Under the pieces are notes generated by a model. The model saw only the letters and a list, made by a program, of their open reading frames with translations, was not told the origin of the DNA and searched no databases. Below are positions 1 through 7,760 of a stretch of DNA of 39,157 bases, one piece after another. Origin of the DNA: Bacteroidota bacterium (lineage in GTDB: Bacteria; Bacteroidota; Rhodothermia; Rhodothermales; UBA10348). The DNA is taken from the NCBI GenBank assembly GCA_022571255.1, contig JACZYD010000014.1, positions 1 to 39,157 on the forward strand. The letters are read 5' to 3'. How positions within the stretch are numbered: position 1 is the stretch's first letter; each line of letters opens with the position of its first letter. Both the position numbers and the translations under genes were made by a program.

Positions 1-684
1 GCGGATGTTCTCGAGGATCTGCCGCACATCTTCGATGAGTTTCGTCAGGTAGCGCGACAGGGCGGCGAACAGAGGGAAGGGACGGGCCTGGGACTGGCGC
101 AAGTGTACGGAATTCTGAAGCAGCACAAAGGATTTATTGATGTATCGTCCGAGGTCGACAGAGGCAGCACTTTTACGATGTATCTGCCGACGTTCGTGGG
201 AAATCATGATGTCGGATCCACGGAGCAGACGGATCAACTCGTACGCGGAGACGGTGAGACGATTCTTATCGTGGAAGACAATGAGATTTTACGTACGGCT
301 CTTGCGGAGTCGATGCTGATGTTGAACTATAAGGTTCGCGAAGCAGGAGACGGAGTTGAAGCGTTGGGGATTCTTGAGCATTACGGTCGGGGAAGCGAAA
401 CCACTGACAAAGATGATTCTGCGGACTCTTCCACAGACGCCATTTCGCTGGTGCTCAGTGACCTTATCATGCCCGAAATGGGCGGACGAGAGTTGTTTGA
501 TTCGATGAGACAGCGAGGCATTGCCATCCCGTTTGTCGTATTGAGTGGTAATCCGCTCGAGGATGCCCTCGAAGAAATGCTGGCTCGCGGTGTCGCCGGG
601 TGGATGCTCAAGCCTCCTGATCCCGAACAACTGTCTCAGCTCGTAGCACGAGCGCTCGGCAAGGGATTGGAAACCGAAAAGTAA
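1..684 (+). CDS. Hybrid sensor histidine kinase, C-terminal part (partial)
   Basis: The reading frame is open from the first base, so the gene starts upstream of the window; 227 residues are visible. Residues 1-63 are the end of a histidine-kinase ATPase domain, with an F-box-like HIFDEFRQV, the G2 motif GTGLGLA near residue 28 and the closing GSTFTMYLP. A receiver domain follows from about residue 87 (TILIVEDN), with probable phospho-acceptor Asp154 in SDLIMPEMGG and the conserved lysine in MLKPP. Between its helix 2 and strand 3 the receiver carries a longer, Asp/Ser/Thr-rich loop (about residues 133-147). Known role of the family: autophosphorylation, then intramolecular phosphotransfer to the receiver. 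The input domains and the histidine are outside the window, so the stimulus cannot be named. It converges on the LytTR regulator with only 11 bp between the stop codons. Confidence 0.88.
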   Translation, partial: ADVLEDLPHIFDEFRQVARQGGEQREGTGLGLAQVYGILKQHKGFIDVSSEVDRGSTFTMYLPTFVGNHDVGSTEQTDQLVRGDGETILIVEDNEILRTALAESMLMLNYKVREAGDGVEALGILEHYGRGSETTDKDDSADSSTDAISLVLSDLIMPEMGGRELFDSMRQRGIAIPFVVLSGNPLEDALEEMLARGVAGWMLKPPDPEQLSQLVARALGKGLETEK

Positions 685-695
685 ATTATCCTTTA

Positions 696-1538
696 TCAAA
701 TCCGCAGCCGCACTTTCAACAGCTTGGATCTTTCGCGCGATGCGATGACTTCGTGATTGCCCGTCAGAATCAGTTTGTAGCGACCGGAAAACCACGTCAC
801 CAGTTCCCGGATGTGTGAGAACTGAACAATAGCCGAACGGTGCACGCGGATGAAATCAGTCGGATTCAGCAGTTCGCTGAGCTGGTCGAGCGTGTAGTTC
901 ACAATATGCTGCTTGAGGCGCGGCCGCTGTCCGGCGTCGTCGTCGTCGTCGAGAAGATGAACACGCGTAATTCCTTCCGATATTTCAATGGAAACCACGC
1001 GATTCACAGGTATGATCAGAATACGGTCCCGGTACGGAATGGATAACTGATCCAAATACGTACCCTTTTCGGGGTCTCCGATGGGAGATTGCCCCGCGCC
1101 GGCGTTGTCATCCATCCAGTCCAGAAGACGAGCGAGGTCGTTTTCCGCATTCAGTCTGGACGTGGGTTCTCCCAGGAGTTCGGAAGCCCGCTCAACAGCG
1201 ATTTTCAGTCTTGCCGATGAGATCGGCTTGAGCAGATAATCGACCGCATTGGCGTCGAATGCCCTGAGCGCATATTCGTCATACGCGGTTGTAAACACAA
1301 TCACAGGTCGAGATTCCGGATCAAGTCGATCAAGCACTTCAAATCCGTCGTGTCCGGGCATCTGAATATCGAGCAGGACAAGATCCACTTCGGTTTTTGA
1401 GAGTTTTTCCACGGCCTCGACGCCATCGGCAGCCTCACCCACCACTTCGAGATCAACGTCGGCCGAAATCTCGTCCAGTAATTTTTTCAATCTTTCCCGG
1501 GCGGGTGGTTCATCATCTACAACAAAAATGCGAAGCAT
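696..1538 (-). CDS. LytTR-family response regulator (LytR/AlgR type)
   Basis: Receiver plus LytTR DNA-binding domain, 280 residues. The receiver shows the acidic pair Asp8-Asp9, phospho-acceptor Asp57 in LLDIQMPG, Thr83/Thr84 and Lys104 in YLLKPI. The LytTR domain (about 170-280) has the typical IRVHRSAIV stretch and a final beta-rich part (GRYKLILTG). I chose the ATG giving MLRIFVVDDE because the receiver begins there; the frame runs upstream to 1745 with an unrelated Cys/Arg-rich extension overlapping the kinase gene. The kinase gene lies 55 bp upstream on the same strand, so the two almost certainly form one two-component system. LytTR proteins bind promoter DNA as phosphorylated dimers; the target genes are unknown. 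A short acidic run (DDDDD) interrupts the LytTR domain and is unusual. Confidence 0.93.
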   Translation of the reverse strand: MLRIFVVDDEPPARERLKKLLDEISADVDLEVVGEAADGVEAVEKLSKTEVDLVLLDIQMPGHDGFEVLDRLDPESRPVIVFTTAYDEYALRAFDANAVDYLLKPISSARLKIAVERASELLGEPTSRLNAENDLARLLDWMDDNAGAGQSPIGDPEKGTYLDQLSIPYRDRILIIPVNRVVSIEISEGITRVHLLDDDDDAGQRPRLKQHIVNYTLDQLSELLNPTDFIRVHRSAIVQFSHIRELVTWFSGRYKLILTGNHEVIASRERSKLLKVRLRI

Positions 1539-1593
1539 AATCTTGTCGGTACGCACGGGGCGATGCGTCCGCCTCTTTTTCAAGTGATCTGTT

Positions 1594-4197
1594 TTATTGG
1601 ACTGACGGATGCGAATAGGAAGCCACCTGATTATCAGCACTCCATGCGGCTCCATTTCCCATTTGTTCTCTCGAATGAACCGGGGGCAAAATGACCCGCA
1701 CATGCGTGCCCGTTTCGGCGTTGCTCCGCATCTGTAACAGATCATTGCGTCCGTACAATTTCTCGAGCCTTGAACATACGTTATTCAGTCCAATTCCAAA
1801 AAAGGAGCTCGCCCCGAGCGTGAATTCAAGTTTTCCAAAAAGAGCAGGAATGCCTACACCGGAATCCTCAATATCAATTTGTGCACTTCCGTCTTGCCGG
1901 GGCGTGCATGATATCAGAAGCGTTCCCCTTGTCCGTCGTTTTTCCAGTCCGTGTTTCACCGCATTTTCTGTAATGGTTTGTACCACGAATGCCGGGACGG
2001 GAAATGAAGCGAGCGATGGGTCTATTTTGCATTTCGCCACAAGACGTTCTCCGAAACGTGCTTTTTCGATACGCAGATATCGTTCGACCAGTGCAATTTC
2101 ATCGGCGAGATCTACAAACGGTTTGCTTCCGATGAGCAGGGTACGTCTGAAAATAGAAGCCAGATCTTCCACGACGCGTTCCGCTTCCTCGGGTTTTTCC
2201 CCGATCAACGCCAGAATGGTGTTCAACGCGTTGAATAAAAAATGGGGATTGATCTGTGCCCGGAGTGCGACCAGCTTGGCATTGGTATTTTCAGTCGCCA
2301 GTTGGCGTTCACGTTCGATCAGAGCGAGTCGATCTACACCCAGTGCGAGCGGGCCACTGAGAGAACGTAAAAGCTCGATATCTTCCAGATTGTACGTGCC
2401 GCGCCGCGTCGATTTTGGTCCGAGGATCAACAGGCCCGATGAGACTCCATGCCTGCGAATCGGCAAAGCGAGAGCCGCGCCATGGTCCTGCATGAGCTGT
2501 GACGACTCGGCGGGAAGCATGTTTTCATTCAGTTCCGGATTGGCCGCCCATATCGACGAATCTTCCTGAAAATAGGGCCATATCCCAAGAAACACGCGTT
2601 CTGTAAAATACGGGGGATTCGGGTCGTATCGGGCTGTAACCCAGCCAGAAAGTTCATCCGGCGAAGGCAAAAAAAGTACTGCAGAAGATGCGTTGAATAC
2701 GGAACCGAGCAAGGTTACAGTCCTCTCCGCCAAGGTCTTGGCATCAACAAAATCGGTCAGCTCCGTCTGGAATTTTCCCAGTCGTTCGCGCATCCGGTGG
2801 CGATCCGACGTAAAAAAAGAGGCGGCGAAAACACGCAGTCGTCTGGCACCGCGTTCGAAGAGAATCAGAAGCAGGACCACGTAAAGGCCTTCAATTACCC
2901 CCCTGGATGCACCCGTTCGCTCTATCGTTGATTCAATCAAAGCAAGGCCGCCCACAAACGCTATGAATAACGTACCCAGAACAAAAACGTATACAAATGT
3001 CCGGGTCAGCACCTCGTCGACTTTCCCGAGGCGGAGTGTTTTTACCGTCGAGAGCGTAATCGGAACAATTGCCAGTAACTGCGCAGCAACAATGAACCAG
3101 GCCGAAAGCGTCACGTCCAGAGAACCGAGAGTCGGGACAATTCCCTTTACGGAAAGGGCGATGACTGTTGTTGTCAGGAGAATCAGCAGACTGCCTGTTT
3201 TGCCCCAGGTCGTCAAAAAAGTGTCTGCGGTTTTATCCAGCCACACGTTCGACAGAAAAACAAGAAGTGCGGCGCCACCGATATAACAAGAAGCGTAAAA
3301 AACGATGGGGACCAGAAGGTCGTCGAGTAAAATGGGCCCCAGATGCCCGACCGAGGCGATGTATCCAAACGTCGCGACCAGGATTACGGGTGTCACCCAG
3401 AGCAGTGTGGACACCACGCGCGATATGATGGAATCGCGCGTTCCGGACACCACTTTCCTCAGCAGTAAAAACGGAAAGCCGATCCAGCCAGTAAGTCCGA
3501 CGACGGTCAACGCTTGGAAAATGGTATCGTAGGTAGTACCGGCAGAGGGCGGGCCAAATAATTCGACGGCCAGAAGGCGCAATAGATTGCCGATAATCCA
3601 CATGGATGAAACAGCGATCAGCAAAAATTCAAACCGGGCTTTTTTGCTGTGGGCGGCAAGTGGTCCTGCAATAAATAATCCGAGAACATGAAAAAATGCA
3701 CCCAGGGTAAACCCCCAGAGCGTAAACCGCCAGAGGGCATTCGACCGGGGATACATGAACGTCGGATGCCTTGTCATTTTCACCCGGCGTTCCATGGTTT
3801 CCCCGTCGCGAGTTATGAGATAAACCAGGGTTTCGCCCGGGCGGCTTCCTTCGATCGCTGTGCCGAGTCCTCTTGTGTCGAAATACTGTTGATACTCGAG
3901 CATGTAAAATCGATCCCCGGGTTCGATTCCTGCTGCTGCGCCCGGACCGTGCGGGAAGACATACCGGGCAGTTATGCTCCCACTTTCGTCGCTCCACTCA
4001 ATCCAGTCAGAGCCTGCGGCGCTCGGGACAATGCTGATACCCGCAGCCGACTCGTATTTGTGAATCTCGTACCAGTCCTGACCCAGTTGTACGAGCGGAA
4101 TGAGCACCAGGGCGGTGATCAGGACCACGATAAGGTTGATAATGTGCGAACGAGTGTTCAACGGGGAAAGATCAGGATTGAAGCAGGATTCCAGCAA
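1594..4197 (-). CDS. Multi-pass sensor histidine kinase, PDZ-7TM-like-GAF-LytS type
   Basis: A large membrane kinase of about 867 residues. Visible order: one N-terminal membrane segment (about 18-37); a PDZ-like domain (GAAAGIEPGD, about 87-96); roughly eight to ten hydrophobic helices (about 150-450); a GAF-like domain (about 470-620); a His_kinase (LytS/YehU) module with the motif INPHFLFNALN and phospho-acceptor His652; and an HATPase with N box (TENAVKHG), G1 (DSGVGIP) and G2-like GIGLNNV. It should autophosphorylate at His652 and pass phosphate to the LytTR regulator just downstream. A PDZ domain in the probably periplasmic loop is uncommon in this family and could bind the C-terminus of a protein or peptide. 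No ATG is available at the N-terminus: the start is TTG at 4197 or TTG at 4161. Ligand unknown. Confidence 0.9.
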   Translation of the reverse strand: MLESCFNPDLSPLNTRSHIINLIVVLITALVLIPLVQLGQDWYEIHKYESAAGISIVPSAAGSDWIEWSDESGSITARYVFPHGPGAAAGIEPGDRFYMLEYQQYFDTRGLGTAIEGSRPGETLVYLITRDGETMERRVKMTRHPTFMYPRSNALWRFTLWGFTLGAFFHVLGLFIAGPLAAHSKKARFEFLLIAVSSMWIIGNLLRLLAVELFGPPSAGTTYDTIFQALTVVGLTGWIGFPFLLLRKVVSGTRDSIISRVVSTLLWVTPVILVATFGYIASVGHLGPILLDDLLVPIVFYASCYIGGAALLVFLSNVWLDKTADTFLTTWGKTGSLLILLTTTVIALSVKGIVPTLGSLDVTLSAWFIVAAQLLAIVPITLSTVKTLRLGKVDEVLTRTFVYVFVLGTLFIAFVGGLALIESTIERTGASRGVIEGLYVVLLLILFERGARRLRVFAASFFTSDRHRMRERLGKFQTELTDFVDAKTLAERTVTLLGSVFNASSAVLFLPSPDELSGWVTARYDPNPPYFTERVFLGIWPYFQEDSSIWAANPELNENMLPAESSQLMQDHGAALALPIRRHGVSSGLLILGPKSTRRGTYNLEDIELLRSLSGPLALGVDRLALIERERQLATENTNAKLVALRAQINPHFLFNALNTILALIGEKPEEAERVVEDLASIFRRTLLIGSKPFVDLADEIALVERYLRIEKARFGERLVAKCKIDPSLASFPVPAFVVQTITENAVKHGLEKRRTRGTLLISCTPRQDGSAQIDIEDSGVGIPALFGKLEFTLGASSFFGIGLNNVCSRLEKLYGRNDLLQMRSNAETGTHVRVILPPVHSREQMGNGAAWSADNQVASYSHPSVQ

Positions 4198-4221
4198 AAA
4201 TGTCTCATACCCTTCAGTAGA

Positions 4222-4315
4222 TACACTTATTTTATATCATATACTCAACGTTTTGCGCCCCAGACGGACTCAGGTTCCGTCTTAATTGTACAAACTGTCA
4301 GAGAGACGACTCTGA
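4222..4315. promoter_or_regulatory. Divergent control region between sensor kinase and tatD, with two perfect inverted repeats
   Basis: The 200 bp between the divergent genes hold an AT-rich stretch (4227-4245, with TATACT on plus and TATAAA on minus) that could supply -10 elements. It is followed by two perfect inverted repeats: AGACGGA/TCCGTCT (4262-4268 and 4276-4282, 7-nt loop) and TCAGAG/CTCTGA (4298-4303 and 4310-4315, 6-nt spacer). Neither has a T-tract, so they look more like operators or leader hairpins than terminators. Function is inferred only from position and symmetry. Confidence 0.4.
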
Positions 4316-4340
4316 TCGTCGATTCCCGGGGGTGAATGGT

Positions 4341-4400
4341 ACCGACCGTGCCTGAACAATGCCGTCGGTGCGTGAACAATGCCGTCGGTGCGTGAATTAT
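4341..4400 (+). repeat. 20-bp tandem repeat, three copies, ending in the tatD start codon
   Basis: Units at 4341-4360, 4361-4380 and 4381-4400 share the pattern GCCGTCGGTGCGTGAACAAT; the second matches it exactly, the first and third differ at a few positions. Each unit junction creates an ATG (4359, 4379, 4399) and only the last is the tatD start. The period is not a multiple of three, so the three ATGs lie in three different frames. Confidence 0.85.
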
Positions 4401-5199
4401 GCTTATTGACAGCCATACTCATATTTACCTCGAAGACTTCAACGACGACTTTGATGCCATTCTCGAACGGGCCGTTGAAGCGGACGTGCGTATCATGATC
4501 ATGCCGGCCATCGACGTGTCCTCCATCGAGAAAGCAATCTCTCTGTGCGAGAAATACGACGGATTGTACGCGATGGCCGCCCTGCATCCGTCTGAAATAA
4601 AAGACTGCACCACCTCGGATTTCGATCGTGTGATTGAACTCTGCTCGCATCCCTCTGTCGTGGCGGTGGGGGAGACAGGCCTGGATTATTATTGGGATCA
4701 ATCGTTCAACGACAAACAGAAAGACTATTTGCGACGCCATATTCATCTTGCGGAAGCCGTGGATCTTCCGCTCGTGTTTCACAATCGGGAGGCCTCTCAG
4801 GATCTGGTGGAAATTGTTCGAAGCGAGAAGCAAAAATCGAGTCATCCCGATCGGATCAGAGGGGTATTTCACTGCTTCAGCGGACCGGCATCGCTCGCGG
4901 ATGACATTCTCTCACTCGGATTTTACGCCGGACTGGGGGGCACACTCACCTTCAAGAATGGAGGTGTACCGGAAACGATAACCGATATTCCGCTCTCCTC
5001 GATCGTCCTTGAAACCGACGCGCCTTATTTGTCGCCTGCACCCTTCAGAGGAAAACGCAATGAACCGGCTCGCGTGCGCCTGGTCGCCGAAAAGCTCGCG
5101 GAACTTCGGGGGTTGTCTGTCGACGAAATCGGGAAACAGACTACCGAGAATGCGCTCCGGCTCTTCCATCTAGATCCCGCGCGATTGTTGTCCGTCTAA
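4399..5199 (+). CDS. tatD: TatD-family metal-dependent DNase/hydrolase
   Basis: A complete TatD protein of 266 residues, the normal length. The metal ligands of the amidohydrolase-type TIM barrel are visible: His6 and His8 (DSHTH), Glu92 (GETGLDYYWD), His128 (FHNRE), His158 (FHCFSG) and Asp207 (ETDAPYLSP). Family members are cytoplasmic magnesium-dependent 3'-5' exonucleases acting on DNA and RNA, linked to DNA repair and to D-aminoacyl-tRNA hydrolase activity in some lineages; which activity applies here cannot be read from the sequence. The start is the ATG at the end of a 20-bp tandem repeat. There is no Shine-Dalgarno sequence. It is a single gene, divergent from the sensor kinase and convergent with an oxidoreductase, with a second tandem repeat just after its stop codon. 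Confidence 0.95.
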   Translation: MLIDSHTHIYLEDFNDDFDAILERAVEADVRIMIMPAIDVSSIEKAISLCEKYDGLYAMAALHPSEIKDCTTSDFDRVIELCSHPSVVAVGETGLDYYWDQSFNDKQKDYLRRHIHLAEAVDLPLVFHNREASQDLVEIVRSEKQKSSHPDRIRGVFHCFSGPASLADDILSLGFYAGLGGTLTFKNGGVPETITDIPLSSIVLETDAPYLSPAPFRGKRNEPARVRLVAEKLAELRGLSVDEIGKQTTENALRLFHLDPARLLSV

Positions 5200-5207
5200 G
5201 CCTGTCC

Positions 5208-5294
5208 GGACAAATAGTAAAGAAATCACCCTATCTGGACAAATAGTAAAGAAATCATCCTATTTGTACAATTGGTAAAGAAATCACCCTATCG
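5208..5294. repeat. 29-bp tandem repeat, three copies, between convergent genes
   Basis: Three contiguous units start at 5208, 5237 and 5266, each built around TAAAGAAATCAYCCTAT. Unit 3 has drifted most (GTACAATTG in place of GGACAAATA). The array fills nearly the whole 103-bp gap between the tatD stop codon and the stop codon of the Gfo/Idh gene. There are no spacers, so it is not a CRISPR array, and no strong hairpin or T-tract is visible. Confidence 0.92.
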
Positions 5295-5302
5295 GCGAAT
5301 TC

Positions 5303-6583
5303 TTAGACGTTGAACAGGTCCGGGCCCAGTTCAATTCTTGTTCTTCTGAGGATGGCCTCGTTCGACTTGATTCCCACAACCGTCGCGTCAAAAGACGTTT
5401 GCCAGTTCGCGACCGGGTCATATGGACCAAAGAAAAAATTGTCGGTAAAGGATTTGATCGCGTGGTAGAGCGGGGTTTCGGCATCAGGATCCACGTCGGT
5501 AGCCTTCTGACTCAAAGCGTCCAGTTTTGTGGCATTCGCCAGCAGTGCGATTCCGGTTTCGGTATAAAACTGATCTCGACGTGCGTAAACTTCCCACCCG
5601 AGCATGGGAGCGTCTACCTCCTTGAACATCCAGGCCTTACTGTCTCTGAGAACGATCGTGCTGTCGCTGCCATAAAAGACCTCGTACATCGCGTCAAAGC
5701 TGCTGACGAGTGAAATGTCGAATATCAGATTTTTGCCCGAAGGAAATTCCAGAATGGATTGAACCACATCCGGAATTTCTCGTCCGTCGCGCCAGAACAT
5801 CACGCTGCCAAACCCGGAAACGGCTGTCGGCCGGTTGCCCAGGATCCACATGACAGTATCGATCTGTTGAATTCCGATCTCACCCATGAGGCCAATCGAA
5901 AGATCATTGTCCAGCCTCCAGTTAAGAGCTTTTGTTCGTTCAGCCGTTGCCGATGCTCGGCGCCAGGAATTCTTGACATGATACTGAGCTCGTGCCATCA
6001 CCATTTTTCCAACTGCACCACTCCGGATAAATCCGAACACAGATCTGTACTGGGGCTCGGTGCGGTAGAGAAGACCACCCTGGAAAATCAGTCCGTCAGC
6101 GTCACGCGCGGCTCGGGCAATCAAGCGTGCTTCTTCAATCGTTGCTGCAACAGGAGCCTCGCAATACACGTGTTTACCCGCATCGAGCGCATCGATAACA
6201 ATCTCTCGGTGAAGATGTGTGGGTGTGGCAATAAAAACGGCGGAGATATCCGCGTTCTCGAGTACTTCCCGGTAATCAAGATGAGTCGAAATTCCCGGGA
6301 GAGACCGCTCCGCCCGCCGCAGCATGATCGGGAAATTATCGCAGACGGCAACAAGGTTGGCGTCTGTGTTTCGCGTGAGAGCCGATGCGATTTCTCTTCC
6401 CCACGGTCCGTATCCGATCACGGCGCAGGCCATCGAATCCTGATCAGCACCGCGCACGGGCTGATTCTTCTCTGTGGGAGGAATTTCTTCGCCGAGTGCC
6501 AAAACGCCGGTCAGAGTACCGAGCGATGATTTTTTCAAAAAATCCCGTCTGCCGGGAGAATCTGCAGATAGCTGCCGAGACAT
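5303..6583 (-). CDS. Tat-exported Gfo/Idh/MocA-family oxidoreductase with EAP in place of EKP
   Basis: A 426-residue protein. It has a twin-arginine signal (GRRDFLKKS, residues 11-19) followed by a short weakly hydrophobic region, then the NAD(P)-binding Rossmann start (VIGYGPWG, about 55-62). The Gfo/Idh/MocA core is clear (VFIATPTHLHREIVIDALDAG). At the usual EKP site it reads CEAP (Glu142-Ala143-Pro144), so the family lysine, which contacts cofactor and substrate, is missing. The C-terminal alpha/beta domain appears complete (GEIGIQQIDTVMWILG). Family members oxidise or reduce sugars, inositols and related compounds; the substrate here is unknown. With the lysine gone it may have altered chemistry or act as a binding protein. 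It is the last gene of a minus-strand group with apbE and a second Gfo/Idh gene. Confidence 0.88.
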   Translation of the reverse strand: MSRQLSADSPGRRDFLKKSSLGTLTGVLALGEEIPPTEKNQPVRGADQDSMACAVIGYGPWGREIASALTRNTDANLVAVCDNFPIMLRRAERSLPGISTHLDYREVLENADISAVFIATPTHLHREIVIDALDAGKHVYCEAPVAATIEEARLIARAARDADGLIFQGGLLYRTEPQYRSVFGFIRSGAVGKMVMARAQYHVKNSWRRASATAERTKALNWRLDNDLSIGLMGEIGIQQIDTVMWILGNRPTAVSGFGSVMFWRDGREIPDVVQSILEFPSGKNLIFDISLVSSFDAMYEVFYGSDSTIVLRDSKAWMFKEVDAPMLGWEVYARRDQFYTETGIALLANATKLDALSQKATDVDPDAETPLYHAIKSFTDNFFFGPYDPVANWQTSFDATVVGIKSNEAILRRTRIELGPDLFNV

Positions 6584-6597
6584 AAGAAAACGGTTCA

Positions 6598-6625
6598 GTG
6601 AGCGAGTGGGAGTGAGCGAATGGAC
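6598..6625. repeat. 14-bp imperfect tandem duplication upstream of the Gfo/Idh gene
   Basis: GTGAGCGAGTGGGA (6598-6611) is followed directly by GTGAGCGAATGGAC (6612-6625). It lies 15 bp upstream of the start codon of the minus-strand oxidoreductase gene. Two copies only, so it is a weak but visible duplication. Confidence 0.6.
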
Positions 6626-6651
6626 TGACAGCCAAAGTTACAATCTGATTG

Positions 6652-6770
6652 CGGAACGTGAAATGCCTTCAGGGTATTACGGAAGAAATGCCTTCAGGGT
6701 ATTACGGAAGAAATGCCTTCAGGGTAGTACGGAACGTGAAATGCCTTCAGGGTACTGCGGAAGAAATTCC
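6652..6770. repeat. 25/28-bp tandem repeat, four copies plus a partial fifth, entering the 3' end of apbE
   Basis: The core AAATGCCTTCAGGGTA occurs exactly at 6661, 6686, 6711 and 6739. Copies 1 and 4 are preceded by GGAACGTG, copies 2 and 3 by the shorter GGAAG, which explains the 25-25-28 bp spacing. A degenerate fifth start (CGGAAGAAATTCC) lies at 6758-6770. The array overlaps the last 17 or so codons of the minus-strand apbE gene and supplies its stop codon. Confidence 0.93.
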
Positions 6771-7723
6771 GGCAGACCACTCTGGAAAACAAGGCGCGGT
6801 GGCCCGGATCCGGATTGAAGTTTTGTCTGAGATCTTGTTTGAGGTTGCATTGGAGAAGGCTGCCAGACGGCGACTCCGTGTGTGGCTTCGGAGAAAGGAT
6901 TCGAATGTCGCGCTTCCCCACCCAGAACGAGGGCGGCCGTTGAAAGTGCATCACACTCTGAGGCAAGAGGGCAAACCACCGCTGCGACGGCGGTATGACT
7001 CACCGGGTGGCCGTTTGCCGGATCCACAATATGGCCGTACAATCTGTCGTCCATGATTCTCATTTTTCCGGACTGAGCCGAAACGGAGAGCGACCCCGTA
7101 ACGAGTTCTATCGTGGCCAGAAGATTCTGCTGATCAGAGATTCCGATTTTCCACGGCAGTCCTTCAAAAGACGTTCCCAGGGTGGCGACTGTACTGGTGC
7201 CACCGTGCAACAGGATGTTTTCTACGCCTGCTGCGATCAGGAATTCCATGGCCATTTCGATGGCGTATCCTTTGGCGATGCCTCCCAGGTCAATTTCGAG
7301 TCCATCGATTGCATACGAAATCGTACTGTTTTCCGAATCAATATGAACATGGTGCATTCCGGTGCGGGATAAGGCATCCGCAATCTCTTCGGGTGCCGGT
7401 AAAGAGGTGCGCGGCGCGGCCCACAACTTCATCAGCGGACCGATTGTCGGGTCGAAGGCGCCACCGGTTGCTGTAAAAAGGTCTTTTGCGCTTTTAAGAA
7501 GATCCAGAAAGTCCGGAGCAACGCTGACAGGGCCTTCGAACGCGCCCTGATTCAGGAGAGACAACTCGCTGTTGGACCGGTAGTAGCTGAATCTTCTTTC
7601 GATCGCTCCGATCTCGTCAAATGCGGCTTCACCCAGAGCCTGTAAATGGGACTTGTTCTCACCGCGAAGAACGAGCTCAAATCGCGTGGCCATCATGTTG
7701 CGGGCCAGGCGCACCGACGTCAC
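6719..7723 (-). CDS. apbE: ApbE-like FAD:protein FMN transferase
   Basis: A 334-residue ApbE-family protein. Recognisable parts are MMATRFELVL near the start, FSYYRSNSELSLLN, the Gly/Ala-rich FDPTIGPLMKLW, LEIDLGGIAKGYAIE and the C-terminal segment YGHIVDPANGHPVS plus SECDALSTAALVLG. ApbE proteins use FAD and Mg2+ to attach FMN to a threonine of exported flavoproteins. Two oddities: there is no lipoprotein or Sec signal, although most family members act in the periplasm, and the final residues (after about 290) do not look like ApbE and run into a tandem-repeat array that provides the stop. The start is GTG at 7723; an ATG at residue 10 or 11 is a plausible alternative. It lies 37 bp after the upstream Gfo/Idh gene and is probably co-transcribed with it. 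Confidence 0.88.
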   Translation of the reverse strand: MTSVRLARNMMATRFELVLRGENKSHLQALGEAAFDEIGAIERRFSYYRSNSELSLLNQGAFEGPVSVAPDFLDLLKSAKDLFTATGGAFDPTIGPLMKLWAAPRTSLPAPEEIADALSRTGMHHVHIDSENSTISYAIDGLEIDLGGIAKGYAIEMAMEFLIAAGVENILLHGGTSTVATLGTSFEGLPWKIGISDQQNLLATIELVTGSLSVSAQSGKMRIMDDRLYGHIVDPANGHPVSHTAVAAVVCPLASECDALSTAALVLGGEARHSNPFSEATHGVAVWQPSPMQPQTRSQTKLQSGSGPPRLVFQSGLPEFLPQYPEGISRSVLP

Positions 7724-7760
7724 CGGTAATTTCCGGGCATGCCCTGCACAGAGATCCAGC

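Noticed and set aside
1691-2569. Open frame of 292 codons on the plus strand
   Set aside because: It lies entirely opposite the sensor kinase coding region, which has clear domains; its protein is a Ser/Arg-rich shadow with no recognisable fold.
5208-5294. CRISPR-like repeat
   Set aside because: The 29-bp units are contiguous without spacers and there are no cas genes.
5759-6529. Open frame of 256 codons on the plus strand
   Set aside because: It is antisense to the Gfo/Idh gene and has no family features.
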